This document shows, piece after piece, positions 34,644-41,708 of a stretch of 64,000 nt of DNA. A model generated the notes under the pieces. That model was not told the DNA's origin. It was given only the letters and a program-made list of their open reading frames with translations, and made no database searches. A program made the translations under genes and the position numbers. The number at the start of each line of letters is the position of its first letter. Positions within the stretch are counted from its first letter, which is position 1. The stretch spans positions 372,001 through 436,000 of the forward strand of contig NZ_JAFEVL010000020.1 in NCBI RefSeq assembly GCF_016901135.1. Direction: 5' to 3'. The DNA comes from Martinezella lusitana. Its GTDB lineage: Bacteria; Pseudomonadota; Alphaproteobacteria; Rhizobiales; Rhizobiaceae.

Positions 34644-35294
34644 GTGCAGCAACGGGATTGGGCGATCGTGGACGCAGCGGTGAAGCATAAAGTTCCCTAT
34701 TTCAGCCAGTGGGAAACGCCTGATATGACGCTGGCCGTGGTGGCTGAAGGCGCGCAAGCGGCCTTGCTGAAAGACCCACTTTGGGCGTCTTCGGGAGCCC
34801 GCAATGTCGAGGACTATGCCCGCTGGGCCGGCAATCTCTGCGGCATGGCCTGCCTGAAGATGGTTCTTGCCGCCCGCACTGGCAAAACAGTCCCGATCAT
34901 GGATCTGGCCATGGGATGCAAGGATCACGGCGGTTATGTCGAGGAGCAGGACGGCAGGATCAAGGGGCTGATCTATGCGCCGTTCGTTCCCTTCGTCAGG
35001 GATCGTTTCGGCCTGAATGCCAGGGTCGTCACCGGAATTCCGGTCGCGGAGATCGGCGATATCCTCACGCAATCGCAGTTCTTCATCGCCTCTGTCCACC
35101 ATTCCATCCGCTGGCAGGACACCGTGCCGCCGGCGAAGGGCGGCCATCTCGTGCTGGTGACGGCGCTCGAAGGAGACCTGATCCGCTTCCACAATCCATC
35201 AGGCCATATCGCTGCAACGCGCGAGAATGTGGGAATGCCGCTGGAGACGTTCGACAGGTTCTTTGCCGGGCGCGGGATCGCCATCGATCGCTGA
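34644..35294 (+). CDS. C39-like peptidase family protein
   Basis: About 216 residues from a GTG at 34644. It has a papain-fold C39-like arrangement: the nucleophile candidate Cys66 in GNLCGMACLKMVLA and the His in KGGHLVLVTALEGD, followed by IRFHNPSGH. No signal peptide, ABC-transporter segment or double-Gly target is nearby, so this is a stand-alone C39_2 type protein rather than a bacteriocin-processing exporter. The upstream ribosome-binding sequence is weak and the start may lie further in. Function unknown. Confidence 0.75.
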   Translation: MQQRDWAIVDAAVKHKVPYFSQWETPDMTLAVVAEGAQAALLKDPLWASSGARNVEDYARWAGNLCGMACLKMVLAARTGKTVPIMDLAMGCKDHGGYVEEQDGRIKGLIYAPFVPFVRDRFGLNARVVTGIPVAEIGDILTQSQFFIASVHHSIRWQDTVPPAKGGHLVLVTALEGDLIRFHNPSGHIAATRENVGMPLETFDRFFAGRGIAIDR

Positions 35295-35334
35295 TTTCAG
35301 TGCGTTCAACGGCGATCCCGGGTAAAGGCCGGCA

Positions 35335-35823
35335 TCAGGCCAGTGCCTGCAGGTAGCGCATGCCGGTGACCGGGCGCGCCTTGAAATCCATATTTTCGTA
35401 GAAGCGATGGGCCTGGACGTTACCGGTCGCGGCTCCCACAGAAAGGAAGCTGCAGCCGGACTTGCGGGCCACTTCACGGGCGCGGTCGACGAGATGCTGC
35501 CCGATCCCATGGCCGCGATGGCCGTCACGCACGAAGAGATGATGCAGGTCCATGCCCCGCTGTCCTTCCTGCGCCTTGTAGAGCGGCACGAGGATGGCGT
35601 AGCCGATCAGCCCGTTCTCGCCTTCAGCCACCAGCGCCGTGATCCACGGCATCGGGCCGAAAAGATCGCGCTCGAGCTGCTCGGGGGTCGCGCCGGAAGG
35701 GTCGCCGTGATGGGCTGCCAGCAGCCGGATCATGTCGTTCAGCTCCGGCAGGTCGCGTGGGTGCGCATTGCGGATGGTCAGAACCGGTGGGCGTAGAAGT
35801 GAGATGTCGCTATCGTCTAGCAT
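35335..35823 (-). CDS. GNAT-family N-acetyltransferase
   Basis: A 162-residue GNAT acetyltransferase. The acetyl-CoA-binding motif A is HHLFVRDGHRGHGIGQHLVD (Q/RxxGxG/A type), preceded by the strand MDLHH, with the later YENMDFKARPV block. It opens with LTIRNAHPRDLPELNDMIRLLA and contains GATPEQLERDLFG, a pattern seen in diamine/amino acid acetyltransferase relatives. Substrate unknown. It is convergent with the C39-like gene. Confidence 0.85.
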   Translation of the reverse strand: MLDDSDISLLRPPVLTIRNAHPRDLPELNDMIRLLAAHHGDPSGATPEQLERDLFGPMPWITALVAEGENGLIGYAILVPLYKAQEGQRGMDLHHLFVRDGHRGHGIGQHLVDRAREVARKSGCSFLSVGAATGNVQAHRFYENMDFKARPVTGMRYLQALA

Positions 35824-35872
35824 GGCATTTGCGTCCTTGTTTTTTCAATGAGCCGTCAGGACGCTGCCGATA

Positions 35873-35902
35873 CAACAAAGCCGCCTGACGGCGGCTTGTT
35901 GA
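35873..35902 (-). terminator. Hairpin downstream of merR
   Basis: On the minus strand CAACAAGCCGCC pairs with GGCGGCTTTGTTG around GTCA, a 12-bp stem with one bulged base. It follows the merR gene and the short reading frame after it, and probably ends that transcript. Confidence 0.6.
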
Positions 35903-35927
35903 CAAAATGATCTGTCTTGGCCGCCCT

Positions 35928-36014
35928 TTACAGGTACAGCCAAAAATACGAGCGATTGTGGAGCGCGTGCTTGATCATGGGCGCATAGATGATCCGGTTC
36001 AGCGTATTTGTCAA
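35928..36014 (-). CDS. Possible 28-residue peptide gene downstream of merR
   Basis: A TTG-initiated frame at 36014 encodes 28 residues, starting (L/M)TNTLNRIIYAPMIKH and ending SYFWLYL. The merR stop codon overlaps a GAGG that ends 7 nt before the TTG, so translational coupling is possible, and a hairpin terminator follows at 35873-35902. The composition is basic in the middle and aromatic at the end, quite unlike random high-G+C sequence. Short length and a TTG start keep this tentative. Confidence 0.35.
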   Translation of the reverse strand: MTNTLNRIIYAPMIKHALHNRSYFWLYL

Positions 36015-36023
36015 TGGGGCGCC

Positions 36024-36437
36024 TCAATGCTCCGCTTCGCATAGTCCGTGGTCCGACAGTGCCCGGATCACATAGCAGTCTTCGATGCTGTGGCCATCGC
36101 AATGCGACACGATACGCTCGAGCTCGTGCTCCAGCCTCTTCAGCTGCGCGATCTTGACGCGCACATCGTCCAGATGTTCGCGGGCGATGCGGTCGGCACC
36201 CACGCAGGGGCGGTCCGGATGCTGGCTGAGCGAGATCAGCTCCTTGATCGCGTCGATCGTCAGACCGAGGTCTCGGCCATGGCGAATGAACGCCAGACGC
36301 TCCAGATCGGCCTTGGAATAGCGCCGCTGGTTGCCCTCGCTGCGGTCGGGTTCCGATATCAATCCCATCTGCTCGTAATAGCGGATGGTCGGCACTTTGA
36401 CGCCGGTACGCTTGGACAAGTCGCCGATCGACAACAT
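36024..36437 (-). CDS. MerR-family regulator, probable metal sensor
   Basis: A 137-residue MerR-family regulator: winged helix MLSIGDLSKRTGVKVPTIRYYEQ, long dimerisation helix, then a Cys-rich end. Cys about 79 in HPDRPCVGADRI, HCDGHSIEDCYVIRALSD and a final GLC match the C79/C114/C-loop layout of the zinc, cadmium and lead sensors of the ZntR/CadR/PbrR group, so a +2 soft-metal effector is likely. Its adjoining palindrome is at 36455-36469. It is divergent from dmeR-dmeF, but its own efflux-pump target is not within this window. Confidence 0.9.
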   Translation of the reverse strand: MLSIGDLSKRTGVKVPTIRYYEQMGLISEPDRSEGNQRRYSKADLERLAFIRHGRDLGLTIDAIKELISLSQHPDRPCVGADRIAREHLDDVRVKIAQLKRLEHELERIVSHCDGHSIEDCYVIRALSDHGLCEAEH

Positions 36438-36454
36438 TTCTTACCCTCCGATAC

Positions 36455-36469
36455 CTCTAGTCTCTAGAG
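36455..36469. promoter_or_regulatory. MerR-type operator dyad upstream of merR
   Basis: CTCTAG-TCT-CTAGAG is a perfect 6-bp inverted repeat beginning 18 bp upstream of the merR start codon. MerR-family sites are dyads lying in a long promoter spacer; this fits autoregulation. Confidence 0.55.
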
Positions 36470-36530
36470 CAATATATATGCGGCTACTCATGAGATTTGC
36501 AAGGGGCGGGCTTCCATTGCGGCGTTAATA

Positions 36531-36552
36531 ATAGTATACCCCTCTATATTAT
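36531..36552. promoter_or_regulatory. Probable DmeR operator
   Basis: ATAGTATA-CCCCTC-TATATTAT: an AT-rich inverted repeat (7 of 8 positions match) around a C-tract, 15-36 bp before the dmeR start. CsoR/RcnR-family operators have this form, a G/C run flanked by AT-rich arms. Confidence 0.6.
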
Positions 36553-36566
36553 ATATCGAGGTCTAG

Positions 36567-36839
36567 ATGTCCCATACCATTCGCCAGCAAGCCAAGCTCC
36601 TGTCTCGCATTCGCCGCCTCAAGGGGCAGATGGAAGCGGTCGAGCGAGCGCTTGAGGCCGAGCGGCCGTGCGGGGAGGTGCTGCAGCTCCTAGCCTCCAT
36701 CCGCGGCGCCCTGACGGGACTGACCGGCGAAATTTTGGAAGATCATCTGCACGAGCACGTGCTCAATGCCGAGAACGAGCAGGCCCGCCGTCAGGCGGTC
36801 GATGAAATGTCCGATGTGCTGAAGACCTATCTGCGCTGA
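36567..36839 (+). CDS. dmeR: DmeR, CsoR/RcnR-family Ni/Co-responsive repressor
   Basis: A 90-residue all-helical repressor of the CsoR/RcnR/FrmR family. The four nickel/cobalt ligands known in RcnR are all present at the same numbers: His3, Cys35, His60 and His64 (MSHTIRQQ, ERPCGEV, EDHLHEH). This separates it from Cu(I)-sensing CsoR and formaldehyde-sensing FrmR. It is the first gene of a pair with the exporter dmeF, with 37 bp between them. It is expected to dissociate from the operator at 36531-36552 when Ni(II) or Co(II) rises. Confidence 0.92.
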   Translation: MSHTIRQQAKLLSRIRRLKGQMEAVERALEAERPCGEVLQLLASIRGALTGLTGEILEDHLHEHVLNAENEQARRQAVDEMSDVLKTYLR

Positions 36840-36876
36840 TCAGAGGCTTCGGGACGTTCAACAGGAGAATGATGTC

Positions 36877-37818
36877 ATGAGTATTTCCTCCGATGCTGGC
36901 CACAGCCACGTCTTTCTCGGCTCGGATCATCAACGCAACGAGCGTCGCATCTGGCTCGTCATCGCGCTGACGGCCGTCATGATGGTCGTCGAGATCGCTG
37001 CGGGCAGCCTCTATGGATCCATGGCGCTGATGGCCGATGGCTGGCATATGTCGACGCATGCCAGCGCCATGCTGATTTCGGCGCTTGCCTATCTCTATGC
37101 ACGCCGGCATGCGCATAATGCCCGCTTCACCTTCGGCACGGGCAAGCTCGGCGATCTCGCAGGCTTCGCCAGCGCCATCGTGCTTGCGCTGATCGCGCTG
37201 CTGATGGGTTGGGAGAGCCTGCTGCGGCTCTTCAATCCGGTGGCCATCAATTTCCGCGAGGCGATCGCCATCGCCGCGGTCGGCCTCGTTGTCAATATCG
37301 TCAGCGCATGGCTTCTGCGCGACGATCACGATCATCACCATGGCCACTCCCATGACCATCATCACGACCACGATCACGCCCATGGCGGCAAGGACAACAA
37401 TCTGCGCTCGGCCTATATCCATGTGATCGCCGATGCGATGACATCCGTTTTGGCCATCATTGCCTTGTCACTCGGCAGCCGGTTCGGCTGGACCTTCCTC
37501 GATCCGCTGATGGGTATCGTCGGTGGCCTGGTGATCCTGCAATGGTCGTGGAGCCTGCTGCGCGCATCCGGCGCCATTCTGCTCGATTTCATTCCGGCCG
37601 GCGAGGACCTGCCGGACGAGATTCGCGAGGCGATCGAAACGGGCGAGGATCGCATCACCGATCTTCATGTCTGGCAGGTTGGGCCTGGACATCACGCGGC
37701 GATCGTCGCGGTGGCAACGCCCGTGTCGCGCGATCCGGCCTTCTACAAGGCTCGACTTGCCGATATTCATGAGCTTTCCCACGTTACCGTCGAAGTGACT
37801 GTCGACAAGGCGGCATAG
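36877..37818 (+). CDS. dmeF: DmeF, cation diffusion facilitator exporter
   Basis: A 313-residue CDF-family proton-coupled metal exporter with six membrane helices. Transport-site Asp/His pairs are seen in LMADGWHMSTHASAM (helix 2) and YIHVIADAMTSVLA (helix 5). A His-rich cytoplasmic loop (HDHHHGHSHDHHHDHDHAHGG-like, about residues 150-170) binds metal between helices 4 and 5. The C-terminal cytoplasmic domain has ITDLHVWQVGPGHH. In Rhizobium leguminosarum the dmeRF pair confers cobalt and nickel resistance; that role is assumed here. Co-regulated with dmeR. Confidence 0.94.
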   Translation: MSISSDAGHSHVFLGSDHQRNERRIWLVIALTAVMMVVEIAAGSLYGSMALMADGWHMSTHASAMLISALAYLYARRHAHNARFTFGTGKLGDLAGFASAIVLALIALLMGWESLLRLFNPVAINFREAIAIAAVGLVVNIVSAWLLRDDHDHHHGHSHDHHHDHDHAHGGKDNNLRSAYIHVIADAMTSVLAIIALSLGSRFGWTFLDPLMGIVGGLVILQWSWSLLRASGAILLDFIPAGEDLPDEIREAIETGEDRITDLHVWQVGPGHHAAIVAVATPVSRDPAFYKARLADIHELSHVTVEVTVDKAA

Positions 37819-37903
37819 AATCCGGTAGCAATCGGGCCGGTCAGAGGCTTGCCATATTCCTCGCATAGCCCAAAATCTGCCCGATTCCGCTGGAGGCTTT
37901 CGC

Positions 37904-38902
37904 ATGCCCATATTGCTTACCCGCCGCCGCCTCGTGGCAGGCTCGGCGCTGTTGCTGCCCGCACTGACATTCGGTCCGAATGTGCTCTTCGCCCAGGATG
38001 CCGGCACCTCGCCACAGGCGCCCGCCGCTCAGGACAATCCCGCGACGCCGGACAGCGGGCAGGGCATGGACAGTGACAGCGGGGCGCAGGACAATTCGCA
38101 GCTGACTGATGATGTCGACAAGCAGCTGGCGGATCTGGAAAAGAAGACCGGCGGCCGGCTCGGCGTCTCCGTGCTGGATACGGAAACCAACATTTCCCTC
38201 GGCCATCGCGAGGAAGAGCGGTTTCCCCTGTGCAGCACCTACAAGGCGCTTGCCGTCGGCTTCGTGCTGGCGCGGGTCGATCAGGGTGTCGAAAAGCTCG
38301 ACCGTCGTGTCACCTACGGCAAGGACGCCGTGGTGACCTATTCGCCGGAAACCGAAAAGCATGCCGGCACCGACGGCATGACCATCGCCGAACTCTGCGG
38401 CGCCGCCGTCATGTTGAGCGACAACACCGCCGGCAATCTGCTGCTCCAGAGCTTCGGTGGTCCCGCGGCGCTGACATCCTGGCTGCGCACCACCGGCGAC
38501 ACGGAAACCCGCCTCGACCGCAATGAGCCCGATGTCAATCAGGCGATCAAGGACGATCCGCGCGACACGACGACGCCGGATGCTATGCTGGATACCATCG
38601 GGCTCCTGACGCTCGGCAATACGCTGTCGGAAACATCGCGCGATCAATTGATCAACTGGTTGGTCGGCAACACCACCGGCGATAATCGTCTGCGCGCCGG
38701 CTTGCCGAAGGAGTGGAAGGTCGGTGACAAGACCGGCACCGGCAACAACGGCTCCTTTGCCGATATCGCCGTCATCTGGCCGCCGGATCGCGGCCCGATC
38801 CTGGTCACGACTTTCGTCGCCGAGGGGACTGCGCCTGCGAAGGATATCGAGGCCGTCTTCGCCGACGTCGGCAAGATCGTCACCGGAATGGTGGGGCAAT
38901 AG
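37904..38902 (+). CDS. Class A beta-lactamase
   Basis: A 332-residue exported serine beta-lactamase. Signal peptide MPILLTRRRLVAGSALLLPA with an RRR near the start. The active-site motifs are complete: S-x-x-K in CSTYK (Ser111, Lys114), SDN at 172-174, the omega-loop Glu208 in RNEPDVN, and KTG at 276-278. A Cys precedes the nucleophile as in some class A enzymes, with no partner at the KTG+2 position. Unusual is a Gln/Pro/Asp/Ser-rich linker of about 40 residues between the signal peptide and the enzyme. No ampR-like regulator is adjacent. Chromosomal, species-specific penicillinase/cephalosporinase role inferred. Confidence 0.93.
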   Translation: MPILLTRRRLVAGSALLLPALTFGPNVLFAQDAGTSPQAPAAQDNPATPDSGQGMDSDSGAQDNSQLTDDVDKQLADLEKKTGGRLGVSVLDTETNISLGHREEERFPLCSTYKALAVGFVLARVDQGVEKLDRRVTYGKDAVVTYSPETEKHAGTDGMTIAELCGAAVMLSDNTAGNLLLQSFGGPAALTSWLRTTGDTETRLDRNEPDVNQAIKDDPRDTTTPDAMLDTIGLLTLGNTLSETSRDQLINWLVGNTTGDNRLRAGLPKEWKVGDKTGTGNNGSFADIAVIWPPDRGPILVTTFVAEGTAPAKDIEAVFADVGKIVTGMVGQ

Positions 38903-38986
38903 CAGGAAATACCCCAGACAAAACAAGACGATACGATCGTGATGTGAATCAGGATCCTATCGTCTTCATGTGGTTTCGCAACATGT

Positions 38987-39517
38987 TCAGGCGATGGACA
39001 ATGCGGCGGCTGCGCTGTCCGTTTCCTTGTCTGCGTCATTCTCGTCGGTGCCGAGCTTCTGCTTGATCTCGGCGGCGATCTGGTCGTTGATGGCCTTCTG
39101 CTCATCGGAAGGCAGGGCCTTGAAGGAATCTTCCGTCAGATTGTTCTCTTCCAGATATTGCGCCCGGATCTTGTCCGCCGGCGACATGTTCGCCCATTTG
39201 GCAAATTCGTCCAGAATGTCCTGGCTGGATTGATCGCTCGATGACGTCGAGCTGCTGTCGCTCGCTGTGCCGGCGCTGTCTTCCTCGGTGGCGTCATCGG
39301 TCGCCGAGGACGTCGTCGAACCGATCTGGCTGAGCCAGAAGCCGGATGAAATGGAGGAGGGGACGCCGCTGGATGCGACGGACGGTGCCTGCGTTTCCTG
39401 CTCGCTGCTATCGTCGGGCAAGGTAAAGGGTGAGCTGCTGTCGGAGTCCGCATCCTGCTGGCTGCGTATCGGGGTGCTGAAATAATTCTGGGTGCTATGA
39501 TGCACTTTCATCGTCAT
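38987..39517 (-). CDS. Ser/Asp-rich hypothetical protein with conserved C-terminal helix domain
   Basis: Encodes 176 residues. The first 100 are low complexity and acidic (runs of Ser, Asp, Glu and Thr, such as SDSSSTSSSDQSSQD). The last 60 form a well-conserved-looking helical unit: DEFAKWANMSPADKIRAQYL, then EDSFKALPSDEQKAINDQIA. No signal peptide. The acidic disordered part plus folded tail recalls rhizobial hypothetical proteins carrying the same MSPADKIRAQYLEE block, of unknown role. It is convergent with the beta-lactamase gene. Confidence 0.8.
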   Translation of the reverse strand: MTMKVHHSTQNYFSTPIRSQQDADSDSSSPFTLPDDSSEQETQAPSVASSGVPSSISSGFWLSQIGSTTSSATDDATEEDSAGTASDSSSTSSSDQSSQDILDEFAKWANMSPADKIRAQYLEENNLTEDSFKALPSDEQKAINDQIAAEIKQKLGTDENDADKETDSAAAALSIA

Positions 39518-39582
39518 ATCTCCCTATGGGTTGACGGGACGATGACTCCGCAAGCCTGTCCGGAGCTTATGCGCCGGGCCTC

Positions 39583-41088
39583 TCAGGTGCCGCAGAAGGT
39601 CTGCAGCACCCGTTCCGCCGGCAAGGGCGGCTCGGCGTAGGGCGCAAAGGCAGGCTGGTCCTCATAGGGTTTAGCGAGCACCGTCAGCAGCGCTTCGAAC
39701 AGGGAGAAATCGTCGTCCTCAACCGCCGCCTGGATCGCCTGCTCGATTCGGTGGTTGCGCGGAATGAAGGCCGGATTGACCTTTCGCATCGCTTGGCCGC
39801 GCGCTGCTGCCGTCCGGGGATCGCGGCCGAGCCGCTCTCGCCAGCGTTGAAGCCACGGCGCGATGGATTGCGGATCCTGGAAGGTGGCGGCGAAATCCGT
39901 GACATCTTCATCCGCGACAAGGGCCGCAAGGCGGCGGAAAGCGAGCGTGAAATCCGCGCTCTGCTGTTGCATGGTCGCCAGCAGCGACTGGATCAATTCG
40001 AGATCGCCATCTTCCTCGTTTGCCAGGCCGATCTTGGCGCGCATGCCGGAGAGCCAATAGGCCTGGAAGCGCTCGCCATAGGCTTTGATAATGGTATTCG
40101 CCAGGTCGATCGCCGTATCGACGGACGGGTCGATCAGCGGGATCAGCGTTTCGCCGAGGCGTGCGAGGTTCCACTGGCCGATTGCCGGCTGGTTGGTATA
40201 GGCATAGCGGCCGTTGCGGTCGATCGAGGAAAAGACGGTTGCCGGATCGTAGGCATCCATGAAGGCGCATGGGCCGAAATCGATTGTCTCGCCTGAAACG
40301 GTCATATTGTCGGTGTTCATGACGCCATGAATGAAGCCGACATGCAGCCAGCGAGCGATCAGTGCCGCCTGCCGCTCGGTCACAGCTTCCAGCAGAGCGA
40401 GATAAGGGTTCGTTCGGTCCCTGATCTCCGGATAATGCCGGGCAATGACATGATCCGCCAGTGTCCGCACGCTGTCCGTATCGCCGCGCGCAGCGAAGAA
40501 CTGGAAGGTGCCGACACGGATATGGCTTGCCGCGATACGCGTGAAGATCGCGCCGGGCAGTACCTCCTCGCGGTAGACCGGCTCTCCCGTGGTGACCGCC
40601 GCAAGCGCCCGAGTCGTCGGAATGCCGAGGGCATGCATGGCTTCACTGACGATATATTCGCGCAGAACAGGGCCAAGCGCCGCACGGCCATCACCGCGCC
40701 GCGAAAACGGCGTCGGGCCAGAACCCTTGAGCTGAATGTCGCGACGTCTGCCGTTGCGATCCTTCACTTCGCCGAGAAGGATCGCGCGGCCGTCGCCGAG
40801 CTGCGGCACGAAATTGCCGAACTGGTGGCCGGCATAGGCCATGGCGATCGGCTGCGACCCCGGCAGAAGTTCGTTTCCGGAAAAGATCGCCGCGCCATCG
40901 CGTTCGAGCGCATCCGCGTCTAGCCCAAGTTCCCGTGCCAGCGCCTCGTTGAACTTGATCAGCCTTGGCGCGGCAACAGGTGTCGGCGCCTGATCCGCGA
41001 AAAACTGTGGCGGCAGGCGCGCATAGCTGTTGTCGAACGGAATCGGCAGGGCCTGATGTGCCCGTATTTCGGAAAGGGGAGAGCTCAT
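39583..41088 (-). CDS. selO: SelO (YdiU) family pseudokinase, protein AMPylase
   Basis: About 501 residues of the SelO/YdiU family, pseudokinases shown in E. coli and eukaryotes to transfer AMP to Ser/Thr/Tyr of redox-related proteins. Recognisable regions: [13 protein letters not shown], the nucleotide-binding [11 protein letters not shown] and [15 protein letters not shown], and [20 protein letters not shown], the metal-binding catalytic segment. The bacterial form has no selenocysteine. The start at 41088 ([12 protein letters not shown]) has AGAGG only 1 nt upstream, so the exact start is uncertain; a longer TTG start is unlikely. Confidence 0.92.
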   Translation of the reverse strand: MSSPLSEIRAHQALPIPFDNSYARLPPQFFADQAPTPVAAPRLIKFNEALARELGLDADALERDGAAIFSGNELLPGSQPIAMAYAGHQFGNFVPQLGDGRAILLGEVKDRNGRRRDIQLKGSGPTPFSRRGDGRAALGPVLREYIVSEAMHALGIPTTRALAAVTTGEPVYREEVLPGAIFTRIAASHIRVGTFQFFAARGDTDSVRTLADHVIARHYPEIRDRTNPYLALLEAVTERQAALIARWLHVGFIHGVMNTDNMTVSGETIDFGPCAFMDAYDPATVFSSIDRNGRYAYTNQPAIGQWNLARLGETLIPLIDPSVDTAIDLANTIIKAYGERFQAYWLSGMRAKIGLANEEDGDLELIQSLLATMQQQSADFTLAFRRLAALVADEDVTDFAATFQDPQSIAPWLQRWRERLGRDPRTAAARGQAMRKVNPAFIPRNHRIEQAIQAAVEDDDFSLFEALLTVLAKPYEDQPAFAPYAEPPLPAERVLQTFCGT

Positions 41089-41159
41089 ACCTCTAAAGTA
41101 GGGCCAGGGAGCAGGAGGCGCAAGACACTGGTCGCAATCGACCGCACGCCATCTCGTCG

Positions 41160-41687
41160 TCAACCTTTGTCTTCTTCAAGCTCCCGCGCCATGTCAGCCA
41201 GTTTCTTCACCGTGTTGAGATTTCTCGATGTTCCTGCCTTGAGCGCAGGCAGCTTCAGCTTCGAACGTCCCGAGCCGTCGGGGTAGTGGACATAGATCTC
41301 CTTGCCGGCGACCTGCACCTCTTCGCCACCTGGGGCGACGAGCTTGTCCAGAGCATCCTTCGGTGCTGTCTCCGGAAGGAAGGTGACGAGCAAATAGTTC
41401 GGCTTGGCGTGCGGGAAGGGCGAACCTTCTGCAGCGGCCTCCAGTGCCTGCCGACTGCGCAGGATCACGCCGGGCGATTTGCCCATCTTGCGTTCCAGCG
41501 CCTCCTCTAGGCTTGCCTGCACCTTGGCCTCATCGTCTTCGGAGCGAAAGAGCACATTGCCGCTCTGGATATAGGTCTTGACGTCCCGAAAGCCGGCTTC
41601 TTCGCACAGCGCCTTCAGGTCCACCATCGACAATGTGCCGGTGCCGCCGACATTGACGGCACGCAGCAGGGCGACAAAGACGGTCAT
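41160..41687 (-). CDS. DUF1697 family protein
   Basis: A 175-residue DUF1697 protein, function unknown. The block order is characteristic: [51 protein letters not shown] and the C-terminal [22 protein letters not shown]. It is on the same strand between oligopeptidase B and selO, 22 bp after the former and 71 bp before the latter, and may be co-transcribed. Confidence 0.9.
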   Translation of the reverse strand: MTVFVALLRAVNVGGTGTLSMVDLKALCEEAGFRDVKTYIQSGNVLFRSEDDEAKVQASLEEALERKMGKSPGVILRSRQALEAAAEGSPFPHAKPNYLLVTFLPETAPKDALDKLVAPGGEEVQVAGKEIYVHYPDGSGRSKLKLPALKAGTSRNLNTVKKLADMARELEEDKG

Positions 41688-41708
41688 CCTTTCCTCCCGG
41701 GCTTCTGC

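Noticed and set aside
35845..36102. 85-codon minus-strand frame through the merR 3' end
   Set aside because: It overlaps merR in another frame and reads through the terminator hairpin; the 28-codon frame nearby has better placement.
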